A program made the translations under genes and the position numbers. The notes beneath the pieces are model-generated. The model ran no database searches. It was given only the letters and a program-made list of their open reading frames with translations, and was not told the origin of the DNA. Below are positions 7,422 to 18,870 of a DNA stretch of 32,927 bases, piece after piece (positions within the stretch are counted from its first letter, which is position 1; every line of letters starts with the position of its first letter). This stretch comes from Azolla pinnata (taxonomy: Eukaryota; Streptophyta; Polypodiopsida; Salviniales; Salviniaceae), in assembly GCA_037176905.1 (NCBI GenBank), contig JBBBWG010001349.1:2452-35378 (forward strand), written 5' to 3'.

Positions 7422-10400
7422 ATGGATCCGACCACGTATAAGCATCTCAAAGAACAGTAAGCCCATTTTATTTAAGGCTCCAAATAATAGAAGTAAATTT
7501 GTGAAAATCTGGTGGAATAAGTTGAAACTTGTTGTATCCAGATTTGTAAGCGACCTACCAGGAACAACCATGTTGGAAATTGCTGCTCTTTCAGCCATTT
7601 TTCCTGTGAGTTTGTACTATTAATTGATTTTGCATTACAAATTCCGTTTGAAAGATAGAATGAGTGTTCAAATCAAAGAGGCTGAGGTCTAATACAACTG
7701 TTATGTTCAGGACCATAGCCGTTTTAATACTAAGGTAGCTACTAGCTTTTGAAATTCTAATTTTTGTTACGTTTGATGAAGTATTTTCTTTTGTATGTCT
7801 GCAGGCATTCTTGCTTTTACGCAAGTGGAGTCTCCTTCTGTCTAGAAATGGTGAGTTGATGCACTCAATATATTGGGCAGTTAATAGTTGAAAATACTAT
7901 TAACTATCTCAATATCTTTTAAAGCACGAGTTGTATGTGTGTTTATATTGATACTTTATAGAGAACCATTTGATCAGGGTGTTGAAATGAAGTGGAACAT
8001 GCTATTGGCGTTTTAAGGAGTTCCATCAACGTGTTGGCTTTTCTCTTTTGCTATACTACAAGCTTCTATGATTATTACATTATAGCTTTAGCAGAAGATT
8101 TAAATCCCTTAGGAAATTTATGCACTGGTTAAATAAATTGTTCATTAAACCTGGAACTATTATGCATTTGCTCCCTGCAAATGTTTTTGTTGCCAAAAAA
8201 CATGAGTGAATTATAAGTTGGTACCTTATGAGAGAAACGTTTATTTTCCATGGATACCCTTTTCTGAAATCCGTGTTTCCTCTACCTGACAGTTGTTGGA
8301 TTGGAATGCTCCTCCAAGACCTGGATCAATTGCATTCAGGATTTATCCCTTGATTTTATTTTCGTCATTATTCCTACATTAACTGCCGTAACGGTATGTG
8401 TTTGCTTTCATTATCCCCATTTTCATTTTTTATTTCATCTCCTCTTCAATGAGTATAAGGGTTTCTATTAATTTGATAGCTTCTTTGCAGATTCTTTCTG
8501 ACAGAGTCTATCTAATCGGAGGAGTTGTTTTCTGCACAGCCTTGGTTGTTTTTTGGATATTAAGGTCTTGATGCGAACCTTCTCAGATACACAGTATCTG
8601 ATACTGATTTGTCACACTTTCCTATCTTCATAGCATGGCCTCTTCTTAGCTGCTGTGATCCTTAGAATACATTAATAACTCTATTTGCATGTTTTCATGG
8701 TTTTTTTTTATTTACTGGATTGCATAGCATTTGTAATAAAGTATAGACACTGCTAGAGTAGTTCTGGAATTGCTGTGTGAATGAACTTATGAAAATGTAA
8801 AAAATCTAGCAAAATATATGTACAAACGTTTATTACCGAAGGAAAACTAGCACAGATGGGAGCTGGTTCTAATATACAAACTTGAATCTGTATATGACTG
8901 ATTTCTTGTGATATGATCAGATTTATCATGATTCATGACTTTTTGTGGGGTATCAAATGTCGTCCTATTTACCAAGATGTAAATAATACTTATCACAGGA
9001 AACGATTACTGGCTTCTAATATCCCTGATGATGAGAAGAAAGGATTCAAGGAATCTCGGCTACAGTTTGTCTCATCTTATCGATTTGCAGTTGTATGCAT
9101 AAAGAAGTAAATTTTCATGGTGTTCTTATCAAAGTTCTGGTTCTTGAAACTTGTCTCTTTATTCTGCCAGATGCTGTTGACATGTATATCTATCCTTGCT
9201 GTGGATTTCAATATTTTTCCAAGGAGATATGCAAAAGCAGAGACATATGGAAATGGTTTGGTAAGTGTGCCATCAGTACTTGTTTTCTGTTTTCAATCTC
9301 GTTGCATGATTAATATATATTTTATAGTCCTCATTACACTCATCCTCTGAGTTTATATGCAGATGGATATTGGTGTTGGTTCATTCGTATTTGCAAATGC
9401 TTTAGTTTCAAGACATGCACGCGGTATCTCTAATGGGTACTACAGTTTATTGCCTGTTCATAACAATCATGTTGCTTCATGGTATTGGAGAAAGAACAAA
9501 CTGTTAGATGTGTAATAAATTTATAATATGGGCATTGGTGATGTATTTGCAACAGGAAGGAACGCATCCATATTTTTCGAAGTATAGGTCCATTATTGTG
9601 TATGGGCTTTGCAAGGTTGTATCTCACGCGAGGGGTTGACTATCAGGCATGTAGAACAAACTCAAGCTTGTAATATATCTCATCAAATTAGCGTGGAATG
9701 CATGTATACTATGAGTTGAAGCATCCTTTGTACAAAGGAAAGCTAATAGTTTTATTTGTTTTAAGTGAATCCTTCTGTGGTCATGTACCATAAAAGGCTG
9801 TTCTTTTCATCTTATAACATGAAATCCTCCGTTTCATGAGACCATTGAAGCAAAACAGCACTCCCTTTTGAAAAATGCATATTGTTCAATGTAAGTTTCT
9901 GAATCTATTGTTATGTCAGCTTCATGTGGGGGAGTATGGAGTGCATTGGAACTTCTTTTTTACTCTCTCAGCCGTGGCACTTTTGACAAACTTGGTTCAA
10001 ATTCCCCCTTACCTTTGTGGGATATTTGGAGTAGCCATATTATTTGGTATGATAAATACTTGTTTTGGAATGTGTTGACGTTGAAATTTGTTTTTGGATG
10101 TTATCAAGTTATTGTTTTCCTGAAGAGTAATATAATGCATCCTCCCAATGGACAGTGTATCAAGGTGTATTGCTTTGTGACCTGAATAAGTACCTCAACT
10201 CTACTGAAAGAGGACCTAGTCTCTTAAGTCAAAACAAAGAAGGCATATTTAGCTTGTTTGGTAAGTTTGAGGCAAAATGGGAACAGAATTTTAGTTTTGA
10301 GTTCCTTATTATAGTGAAAGAGAAAAATACTGTTGTTTTCTTGCATGATTATGGGTTCTATATTGAGGCCTGTTATATATTAGTATGGTGCAGGATATTG

Positions 10401-11450
10401 GGGTCTATATCTTGTTGGCGTGCATCTAGGATATTTCATTTTTAGACCAGAAAAAGGTTTCCTGAAAGAGAAAAGCAGGTTTTCTTTGAGATATGCATCA
10501 AAGATCTGGCTTCTCACTGCTTTATTCTGGTAAAAACGCTACTGTCATAATATGAAATCTTTGTATTTCTTTGTAATTGGCTTGGCAAATCCTGAAATAA
10601 TTTTTGCGGATTTCTGTAGGTTATTGGCATTACTCTCGGATTCTTTTATTGAGCGAGTCTCTCGTCGAATGGTAACATAACTAAAAGAACTAGTATTCTG
10701 TAAAATGAGTATATCTCAAGTTGAATTATTTCAAATTGAGTGTTTCCTGGGCTCACCATGGAACCATAGATTCGAATGTCTTTCTTTATGAATCCAACTT
10801 GATTTTTCTGTTACGCAGTGCAATCTAGCTTATGTTATGCTAACTCTGGCTGTAAACCTCGAGGTAATTATTAGCAGACAACCTTTCGTAACCCCTACTG
10901 TAGTTTAAAAGCTCAATTACATAGGCATGCTAATTTTATGAATGGTTTTATCATTGATTGAGAATATAGTTTTGATTATATGTAGGTGTAATGATTTACA
11001 CAAGAAATGCATGGAGGATAAATATCACTTAAAAAGTACATTCTGTTACTGTTCCAGGGCCTTGGGGTGTTGGTGTTTTCAGAATTAATTTCTGGAGGCA
11101 GAGTCCAGCAACTTGTCCTTGAAGAAATTTTCACTTCTAACATGTTGGCAACATTCCTTTTTGTAAGTGGAGAAGCATGCGTATATTGTAAAAAAATATG
11201 GAAAGACAGCTTTGTAAATGCACATTTAAATATAAAGATGTTAAAAAGTATAAAAATTGTATCTAATCATTTCTATACTTCCTGTTGTTTTGAACTAAAG
11301 GCAAACGTGTTAACTGGATTGGTCAATTTGAGTGTGGACACTCTATTTGCATCGACGAGCGTGGCTTACGGTATATTGGTTGCTTATCTTCTAGTATTAA
11401 TTATAGGGATGGGTCTATTGAGGACTATGGGAATTAAGATCAAGTTTTGA
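7422..11450 (+). CDS. PIGW: PIG-W/GWT1-like GPI inositol acyltransferase, 16 exons
   Basis: The enzyme acylates the inositol of glucosaminyl-phosphatidylinositol in the ER membrane during GPI-anchor synthesis. Exons: 7422-7456, 7542-7605, 7805-7850, 8293-8393, 8491-8564, 8999-9092, 9171-9260, 9363-9436, 9556-9646, 9920-10046, 10156-10260, 10394-10529, 10620-10671, 10819-10863, 11058-11162, 11301-11450. They join in frame to 462 aa, a normal family length. Family-typical blocks include HLKEQFVSDLPG (residues 8-19), [16 protein letters not shown] (~144-159), [14 protein letters not shown] (172-185), [19 protein letters not shown] (220-238), [19 protein letters not shown] (~290-308) and [17 protein letters not shown] (415-431). 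Many hydrophobic segments fit a multi-pass membrane protein. The start is the first ATG after an in-frame TAA (7389-7391) and has good context (AAAATGG). Intron 9 uses a GC donor (CAG/GCATGT), and intron 5 a weak GTCTTG donor. The splice model is inferred from frame and conservation. Confidence 0.93.
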
Positions 11451-12485
11451 TTTCCACTGATATTAGCCTTGGGTTATATACAGTTCAACAAATGGTTTTG
11501 CTTATTTCTTCTGACCTAGATGTAATGCGACTGAAAGGCAATACGGCATATTGTTACCTGCCGTGTGATATTCTTTTAAAAATAGATTTGAGGGCATTCA
11601 AGCAAATATCATTCATGTATGTAGTGGTTATGGATTAATCAGTCCATATCAATATGAAGGCCTGGTTTTTGTCATGGTTTAGCCTCTGTTTAGAAATGTG
11701 CTGAAAGGTAATCTCACACTAATTGTGTCATATTCAAACACCTATTACTAGTATTCCTATCGCTGTTTTATATGTAAGGACATATCGGCCATGCTACGTA
11801 CACTTTGTTAATGGTATCTATTGCCCGTGGGTTGATGTAGACAAGGTAATGTCTTTGTTGATGCACTTGTCTTCAATTGTGTCGGAAAGATCGAAAAGCT
11901 TTGAAAGAAACATGAAGCCCAAAGTCTTGAATCTCCAACGAAGTTACACAGTCCACAATTGAGCTTGTTACGCTGTGGATCCAAATCCAATATAGTTTCA
12001 ACTAGTCACACTCCTTTTTGCTTTGATCGAGTCATTGGTTGCTAAATATTAGGAATCTACTAATGATGAGCAAGATTTGGAGAAGATTATAGAGAAGAGA
12101 ATGGATTAAGGGCGTTCAACTACACCAAGCACCCTCGAGCGAAGGATTGAGAGCAATCCAAAGCACCAGTTGTGTCCCATACCACAGAATATCGATTTGA
12201 TCCAACGACAAAGAGTCCAGACTCATCGAGGAGAGTCTTCACGTCTTTCAGAGGCCTTAATAATGGAAAGAGGTAGCGAAGTCCCGCTTTACTTCTAGAG
12301 CTCCTTAAGCACAAGCACTTATCGAGGGACCATACATAAACCATTTATCCAACCCTTATAAACCATTTAAATCCAACGTTACAAAAATTGGTTCCTAAGG
12401 TTTGGTTATGGGCGCTAGCCTGCCATGTTCAATGTCCCCACGGGCCATCATCCTCAAATCCGTGGAAGACGAATGAGCAGGGGAC
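11451..12485. other. Intergenic between PIG-W and RsmE genes
   Basis: About 1 kb containing the 3' untranslated region of PIG-W and the promoter of the rRNA methyltransferase gene. A 74-codon minus-strand open frame (12120-12344) is not recognisable. No transposon boundary, RNA gene or clear TATA box could be assigned. Confidence 0.5.
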
Positions 12486-15400
12486 ATGGCCATCGCGTCC
12501 CGCTCCTTGCTTCCTCTCCTCGTCCTCAGAACCTCTCTCTCTCGCGCTGCTTCATGGAAGCAGCCCTCCTCTGTCCACAGAACGCACTGTCGTAGTATCT
12601 GTTGCTCATCTGCTTCCCCAGACAAAGCAAAAGGCGGCCGTCCTCGTTTCTTTGTGGAACACCTTCCTTCGGCGCAGGTAGAACCTCTCCCTGTAACATG
12701 TATTCATACGCGCGCGCGCGTACCGTAAATCGTATGCTTGCGTCCGTGTATGTATGTGTATCGTATGTCGTTTGCTTGCGACTGTGTACGTATGTGTATG
12801 TGCCTGTGCGCACGCGTGCGTGTACGTACGTGTATGTGTGTGTGCTCGCGTCCGTGTACGTATCTGTATGTGTGTCACGCGCACACGCATGCGAATATGT
12901 CTATATGGATGTGTGTGTGTGGACGAAGGTACTATGTTCACAATGTTAGTTTTGTGTATTCATGTTCTAGTAAGTTATGAGGAGAATCGCAATCCATGGC
13001 CAACTGCTTGGAAGTTTAGAGCTTTGGAAACATATCATTGAAATCGTCGATCTAGACTCAACGATTAAACCATTGCCGAATGAGTGCTACCCCCAAGGGA
13101 ATTCGAATCCCCAACTCGGAGTTCACAAGCTTCAGGCATCGATTTCCTGGCTTATCAGTCTGGAAGAGAGATGCATGCAATCAAAATCTGTTCCATGTAG
13201 ATGCTAATCAGTCTTATGGCTTTTTGTGAATGAATGGCCTCAACATTTCTTCGTATTGTTTATGAACAGGGAATGCTAATTCCAATTCAAGGAGATGAAT
13301 TTTATCACATGTCCAAGGTCTTGCGGCTTGGTGTAGATGATAAGTATTTCCCCAAACCCTATTTTTGTTATGATGAAAAAGGAGAGATGCTCTGCCTGTT
13401 AGGAATTTTTCGTTGGCATCGGCTGCGTGTTGTGATGCTTGTATTGGATTGGATGTGTTGAAGGTTGGAGCTGTTTGATGGACAAGGTAGTATTGTTGAA
13501 GCAGTTATTGTGAGGGTAGGGCGAACGACCATCGACGTCGAGACCACTAGAGATACATGCCATCTTTCACCTGTAGGGCCATTTTGGCATGTCGCTGCTG
13601 CATTTGGTAAGCTGCGTATTTTTCCAAAGTCTATTTCATCTTCTTTTTCTTTGTTTTCTCATGATGGGCTATATCCTTCTGGCAAACTATAAAGTTGGCA
13701 CTACCTAATCTGGAAGTGAACCCAAGTTCAGATCCTACTATAATCATTTTTATCAATCTGTGCCGCTGTTTTGTGTAGAGCCTGTATGTAGCTGCCTCTA
13801 CCTTCAAATCAACCCTAGTGGCAGCTACCTGCAAATCAACTCTAGTTCAAATCTCACTGTGACCATTTTCATCACAACATGCCACTGTTGAACATAGAGC
13901 ATGTATGTAGCTGCTACTGCAGAAACTCCAAATGAGCCCTGATATATTCAAATTGGGTCTATTGCTATATGCCACTCTTGTTTTTAGGTCTGTATGTTGC
14001 TGCTGGACTCATTGGGCTTCATGTTATGCTAATAAATCTTAATCTTCGTTACTGCATATTGGGCTATAATGGTAAAAACCAAATATTGCAGTGCCTAATG
14101 ACCATCGAATGGAGCAAAGTTGTAGTTTTTCTCAGTGGGCAATACCCTGATGGTAAACCAAATATTGCAGTTCCTAAAACCCTTAAACTGAACCCAAATC
14201 TTATGATAACTACCGTTATCGCTATATGCCACTGTTGCATGTAGGGTCTGAATGCTTGACCTTCTAGTCTCTTCTGAGCAATCTTACTAACTGAGAGATA
14301 ATTATGTTTTCTCTCTTGGTTAGTATATTTAAATCGTATAGGTCGTATTGGTACTCACTCAAATATGAGTTGTAAAGGTGAGAGCTATGATGTCCTCTAG
14401 AGGGTGGTCTTTATCATGTATGGCCACAAGATTGTCACCACCATGCTGGATACAATTTATACATGGCACTTCACGTTGTCCTGATGTTTTGGGCGCATGA
14501 TGTGAAATGTGGAGCTGTACAGCCCAGAATTCTACGACAACGTGTTATAGTAGTAGCTACTGTCTCACTTATACTTAAGGAAAGAAAAAGAAAGAGAGGA
14601 AGAAAGATATGGGAATGTATCTTTAAAGGAAGATGGGCAGTATCCTATGTCTTGTTGTAAAGGAAATTTAATGTTGAAGTTCACACCATATTTGATTGTC
14701 TTAGATTATTTGTGGTTTGCCTTCTGAGACTATTCTTGCTGTGTTAATGTTTTAACTTGCACAGATCCCTTGATATAAACTTAGCCATAAATGAATTCTT
14801 CAATTATTTATGGTGTTCCTTCACTCATCTTTCATATGTATTGTTATATAAAATCAGTCGTATATGAATTCTTAGATTATTCATGATTTTCTTTCTTAGA
14901 TTATTCATGGGTTTTCCGTTAACCTCCAGGTACTGTTATGCACCTACAGGATCATTAAAAGGTGGAAGGGCGGATTGGCTTATTGAAAAATGCACTGTAA
15001 GTTTCTTTAGAGTTCTTGGTATGTATCTTTGCCAACAATAAGAGATCTTATTATTACTCGGTACTCTTTTGTTAATGGATTTTGAGACCATGTAATGGAT
15101 ACCCCTCCCTAACCTTGTATTTGTTTATTAGGAATTAGGCGCAAGGAGTGTTATACCACTGCTATCAGAGAGGTCTCCTGTCGCAAGTGAAGCCCGCAGT
15201 AATCGTTGGAGCCGTATGGTGGTGGCAGCAACCAAGCAATGTACTCTCTACTATTCTGGAAATGATAAGAACTGTAATTCATAATATAAAAATCTCTATT
15301 AGAAGCCAACGGGAAAAACACACCAAAATACCTCACCGTAAGTTTTCGAAAATGACCAGAATACCCCATAAGTTGTGTGACACATGTACCTGTACTTCTT

Positions 15401-16407
15401 TTTGAAAAATTGTAAAGTATTATGATATCTACCCAACGATTTAGATCTGTTTTGGCTGTGTCCTCAATGCTTATATTCAAGCAAGTGAAGACCTTTGGAT
15501 AAGATCTTAATCATCAAATGCTTATATGCATCCATAACTTTTTGTTAAAGGTCAAAGATTGCACTCGATGGATTTGAGGAGTCCTACACATTTGAATGCA
15601 CTTCTAAAAGAAGTGAGATCTCTAAATCCTATATCTTTACTTATCAAAATGTATTCAACTAATAAGTAATATGATTATTGTGGTTCTCTTGTGGACTGTA
15701 GAGTTCTTTGTTCGAGGTTATTATGGTGGCAGATGCATATGCTACCCCGCTAGTCAAAGCACTCCCGAGGATTGAGACAAATTGGAATGGATTATTGCTT
15801 ATTGGACCGGAAGGAGGTTTGTAATGTCTTTTACTATTTCCCTGATGCCCAAATATTGTCTGCCGCAATCATATTTTATTATGTACATAATTAATGTCCA
15901 CTATCTCAGTTAGGCTCCACCTTGGAATCGGGCTCTAGTTTTCTCGGTAAATATCGTAAACTGTAGTGTCTTCACCTGGGTTTTTGATGCATTTTACACA
16001 CCATTACTGAAACTTATTCATATTATCATATATTACATAGCAACTCAAGACACAAGCCATACACTGTAGATCATTAGAGTGATACGAAATTCATATACTG
16101 TATTTCATAATTCATCAATAAAATACAGAGGAGTTGGTGAACATAATGTGCCACCTCGTTGTAAGGTCACAATAATCCATTTCATAACGTATTTAGAATC
16201 TTGTCATGTTTTATTGATTTGTACATTGTCTCCTTTATGGCCCTGGAAGACTTTACTGACCAGGAGAAGCAGACATTGGTCAAAGCTGGTGCTCTTCCAG
16301 TTGGTCTTGGACCTCGTCGGCTGAGGGTAGAAACTGCTGCAATCGCCATGCTTTCCACTGTTTCGTTGTTAAGTGATTCAAAATGCGTTGATTCTTCTAC
16401 TTTATGA
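12486..16407 (+). CDS. rsmE: RsmE-type 16S rRNA (uracil-N3)-methyltransferase, organellar, 8 exons
   Basis: RsmE enzymes use SAM to methylate N3 of U1498 (E. coli numbering) of small-subunit rRNA. Exons: 12486-12677, 13270-13343, 13464-13606, 14950-14996, 15132-15240, 15551-15612, 15702-15816, 16250-16407. They join in frame to 299 aa. Residues 1-~48 are rich in Ser, Arg and Leu with few acids, like a plastid or mitochondrial transit peptide. A PUA-like RNA-binding domain follows: PRFFVEHLPS (53-62), GDEFYHMSKVLRLG (72-85), ELFDGQG (91-97). Next comes the SPOUT fold: LKGGRADWLIEKCTELGA (139-156), LLLIGPEGDFTDQE (240-253) and the trefoil-knot SAM-binding loop GLGPRRLRVETAA (266-278), all intact. 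The start is fixed by an in-frame TGA at 12474-12476. Intron 1 is CA/TG-rich and intron 3 (1.3 kb) contains diverged repeats. The organelle cannot be decided by eye. Confidence 0.95.
12706..12935. repeat. Alternating purine-pyrimidine (CG/TG/CA) tract in RsmE intron 1
   Basis: A long, imperfect run of CG, TG, TA and CA steps begins with (CG)n near 12709-12720 and continues as mixed GTATGTGTGCGTGTACGT-type sequence. It lies wholly within intron 1. Open frames on both strands through it, rich in Cys/Val/Tyr or Thr/His/Arg, are artefacts of this composition. Confidence 0.85.
13681..14260 (+). repeat. Diverged tandem repeats in RsmE intron 3
   Basis: A core TGCC(G/A)CT(G/C)TT, followed by variants of TAGNNNNTGTATGT and usually GCTGC, occurs at 13761, 13880, 13970 and 14227. 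Longer upstream similarity links 13683-13760 with 14152-14226, both containing 'ACCCAA(G/A)TTC..AT' style blocks. Spacing is irregular (~90-260 bp), so this is an old, disrupted duplication series. Confidence 0.6.
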
Positions 16408-18237
16408 CTCGAAGGTTGTACTGCTGGCATATATTTATATCTATATCTATCTATATACAATTTTGATTATAAGGAGAATCGCGCTTTGGCATGCACAAAC
16501 GATTTGGTGTTCTACCCTCAGACATTCAAGCTGGTAATGCTTTGTTATTAATTTGGGCAATTATGAAGGTTGTGGGTAAAACGAGGACATCTCATGAGAA
16601 TGGATATTGAGATCCGTTGTTTACTATGCCTCATCCTGTATGGGGAACGGATGATTTACTTCCAAAATAGTTCATTCATTGGAGAATTGGTGCTCCAAAA
16701 TCTAAACAAATATGTGTCTAATTTGTTTTACATCTGTATGCCCTTTCTAATTTATTTATTGCAAAGTTGTAAAATATTCTACGGTATTTTTAAATCCATT
16801 TTTCACGATGTTTCGAACAGAAATGCGTTTTGGCATTTTGCGAAAGGGATCGCATTTCTACGCATTGCAAGAATTTCATTTAGTAAGGGGAAGAAACCCT
16901 TGGAAATGTTCTTTTGGACATTTAAGATGATTTTGTCTTAAGCCCAAACTATACAGGTAAGCATGTCTCTCTTATGGCTGTTGAGTGAAACTATTTAATT
17001 AATAGAAAAATCTTTTGTTTTAAAAAAAAGAATGAAACTCGATAAGAAGTTTAGGTTGTTGCCATTATCTTTTTGACCAGACTTCTTTTGTTCCTAGAAA
17101 GAGAACACAACCCCCTTTCTTCATTGAAGGACCATACTTATCATTTTCTTGACCAAAATGATCGTGGGTTCCAGTCGTATTTTGCCAAAAGTTGTGTTGT
17201 GTTCTTATTGATTTCGGGTTAATTGGAAGATTTCTTGATTAATTGGCTAGTTACACCTCTAATCGAGTTGGCATCCTATAAATTTTGGTGGATCACTCAC
17301 ACTTGAGAGTGGCAACCAAAGCAGAAGCTCTTCTTACTACGGGTGAAGCTACTAGTTGGCTTCTTCGTTTGGGCATGCCTTTGACCTCACTTGCTCCATT
17401 TTGATCGGGATTTTGAAAGCATGCAGCTTGTGATATTAAAGTGGTTTGAATCTCGAACTAGTTAACATTGTACTATGATCGATATCAATGAAGTAGAGCT
17501 GAATCTTCCCAACAACTCCATTCTTGACGTCAGGCATGTTCTCAACCAGGTAAGGTTCTTCCCCCACGACAGTCGAAAGTTTATAAGAGCATTCACGTAT
17601 AGGAATAGATCTTCCCCCTTGTTAAGGGCGTTGGATTCCATTACAATTCTATAATAGTAAAAGGCAATCATATAATGCTCCAATGTGTTTCATTAAGAGG
17701 ATCCGATGTACATATTAAGGAATATATTGTCACTCTTGTTAAGGTGACTGATTCCATAGTGTCGTTGGCCCATTCAAATGCGGACAAGCAGTCAGATTAT
17801 AGGCTGACCGAGGCAGGCACATGACGGTCTCTATAGTTGTGGAATTTTCGAGTCTTGTATGAGATGATGCCAAAACGGGGGCCCATTGTTCACCTGTGTT
17901 GAATTGAATTGACAGCTAGGGGACAAAGCTTTGTCTGACAAACGAATGAAAATAATACCTTGACCGAGCTTGTTTCAATTTCTGTCATCTTAGCTCTTTC
18001 TGCATGTCATGACTAGTGATCTTGATCAAATCTGATGCATACGAGGTCGCCAATACGGATCATATGGCCACACTCGAAATCGAAATCGAAATCGGAACGC
18101 CAAACTCTGCTCGACAGCCCGTTGATGAGCTCGGAAGAAATGCCTGCCGATCGTGCTGCTTGCTCTCTCATTCCGCAGGCGATGCTGCCATCCATACACC
18201 CGTAAAAATGTGGGTTCGGATATGGAAGCAACGGTTG
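16408..18237. other. Intergenic between RsmE and ABCG genes
   Basis: AT-rich DNA with no supported gene. It contains the RsmE 3' flank and short open frames of low complexity (e.g. 16570-16941) without family resemblance. No transposon ends were recognised. Confidence 0.5.
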
Positions 18238-18285
18238 TAGGGTTAGGGTTAGGGTTAGGGTTAGGGTTAGGGTTAGGGTTAGGGT
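18238..18285 (+). repeat. Interstitial (TTAGGG)8 telomere-like array
   Basis: Forty-eight bases are a perfect six-base period of TTAGGG with no seven-base units. Most plants have TTTAGGG telomeres; TTAGGG is known at telomeres of some Asparagales and in animals and fungi. The array lies ~590 bp upstream of the predicted ABCG start codon, so it is interstitial, not a chromosome end. Confidence 0.97.
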
Positions 18286-18870
18286 ATTGGAAAGGGGCTT
18301 TGACTGGTTGAATCAGTCAAGGCGAGGATGGAGGTGGGATGTTTGACCAGGTATAGCCACAGAGCGAGCGAGAGAGCGTTGAAAATATCAATGTCTCTTC
18401 CCCCTCCTCGTAGATTGATTCTTCCCCTTCACGTACATAATCGGACCCTGATCCTCTGCCCGTCCCTTTGAGCTCCATGTTTATATCCAGTCAATAATTC
18501 TTTGTTACAGATTGCTAGCATTAGTAGCTTTCGTTGCAAAGATTTTGGGAAGAATCAAGCTTGCATAGCACTGGGCCTGCTCTTCCTCACAGCTTTTGAT
18601 CCATGTCAGATCAGAGAAGGAACCCTATCCATTGACAGGGCTCAGCTGGATCCAGATTCCATTCAACCAACTATGTGGGCGAATCCACCANNNNNNNNNN
18701 NNNNNNNNNNNNNNNNNNNNNNNNNNNNNNNNNNNNNNNNNNNNNNNNNNNNNNNNNNNNNNNNNNNNNNNNNNNNNNNNNNNNNNNNNNGAGAAGGAAC
18801 CCTATCCATTGACAGGGCTCAGCTGGATCCAGATTCCATTCAACCAACTATGTGGGCGAATCCACCAACA
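18286..18870. other. ABCG upstream region with duplicated flanks of a gap
   Basis: This holds the probable promoter and 5' leader of the ABCG gene. Bases 18614-18690 and 18791-18867 are identical and abut a 100-N run (18691-18790). An open frame runs through from 18502 in frame with the ABCG start, but has no ATG before the repeated segment. In-frame ATGs occur at 18673 and 18850, seven codons before 18871. Confidence 0.7.
18691..18790. other. Assembly gap (100 N)
   Basis: Exactly 100 undetermined bases, the conventional placeholder for a gap of unknown size. The left sequence ends, and the right begins, with the same 77-bp segment, so the gap is probably a failed merge of overlapping contig ends with no missing sequence. 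Confidence 0.98.

Noticed and set aside
7396..7623. 75-codon frame read straight through PIG-W exons 1-2
   Set aside because: It is in a different frame over exon 1. The spliced model starting at 7422 restores the conserved HLKEQFVSDLPG block.
12526..13041. Cys/Val/Tyr- or Thr/His/Arg-rich frames on both strands
   Set aside because: They are artefacts of the alternating CA/TG tract within RsmE intron 1.
13085..13130. Possible tRNA or SINE B box (GGGAATTCGAATCCCC)
   Set aside because: The T-loop-like core is present, but no cloverleaf, A box or acceptor stem could be found around it.
18614..18867. Real 77-bp duplication upstream of the ABCG gene
   Set aside because: Both copies abut the 100-N gap exactly, which points to unmerged contig ends and not a biological repeat.
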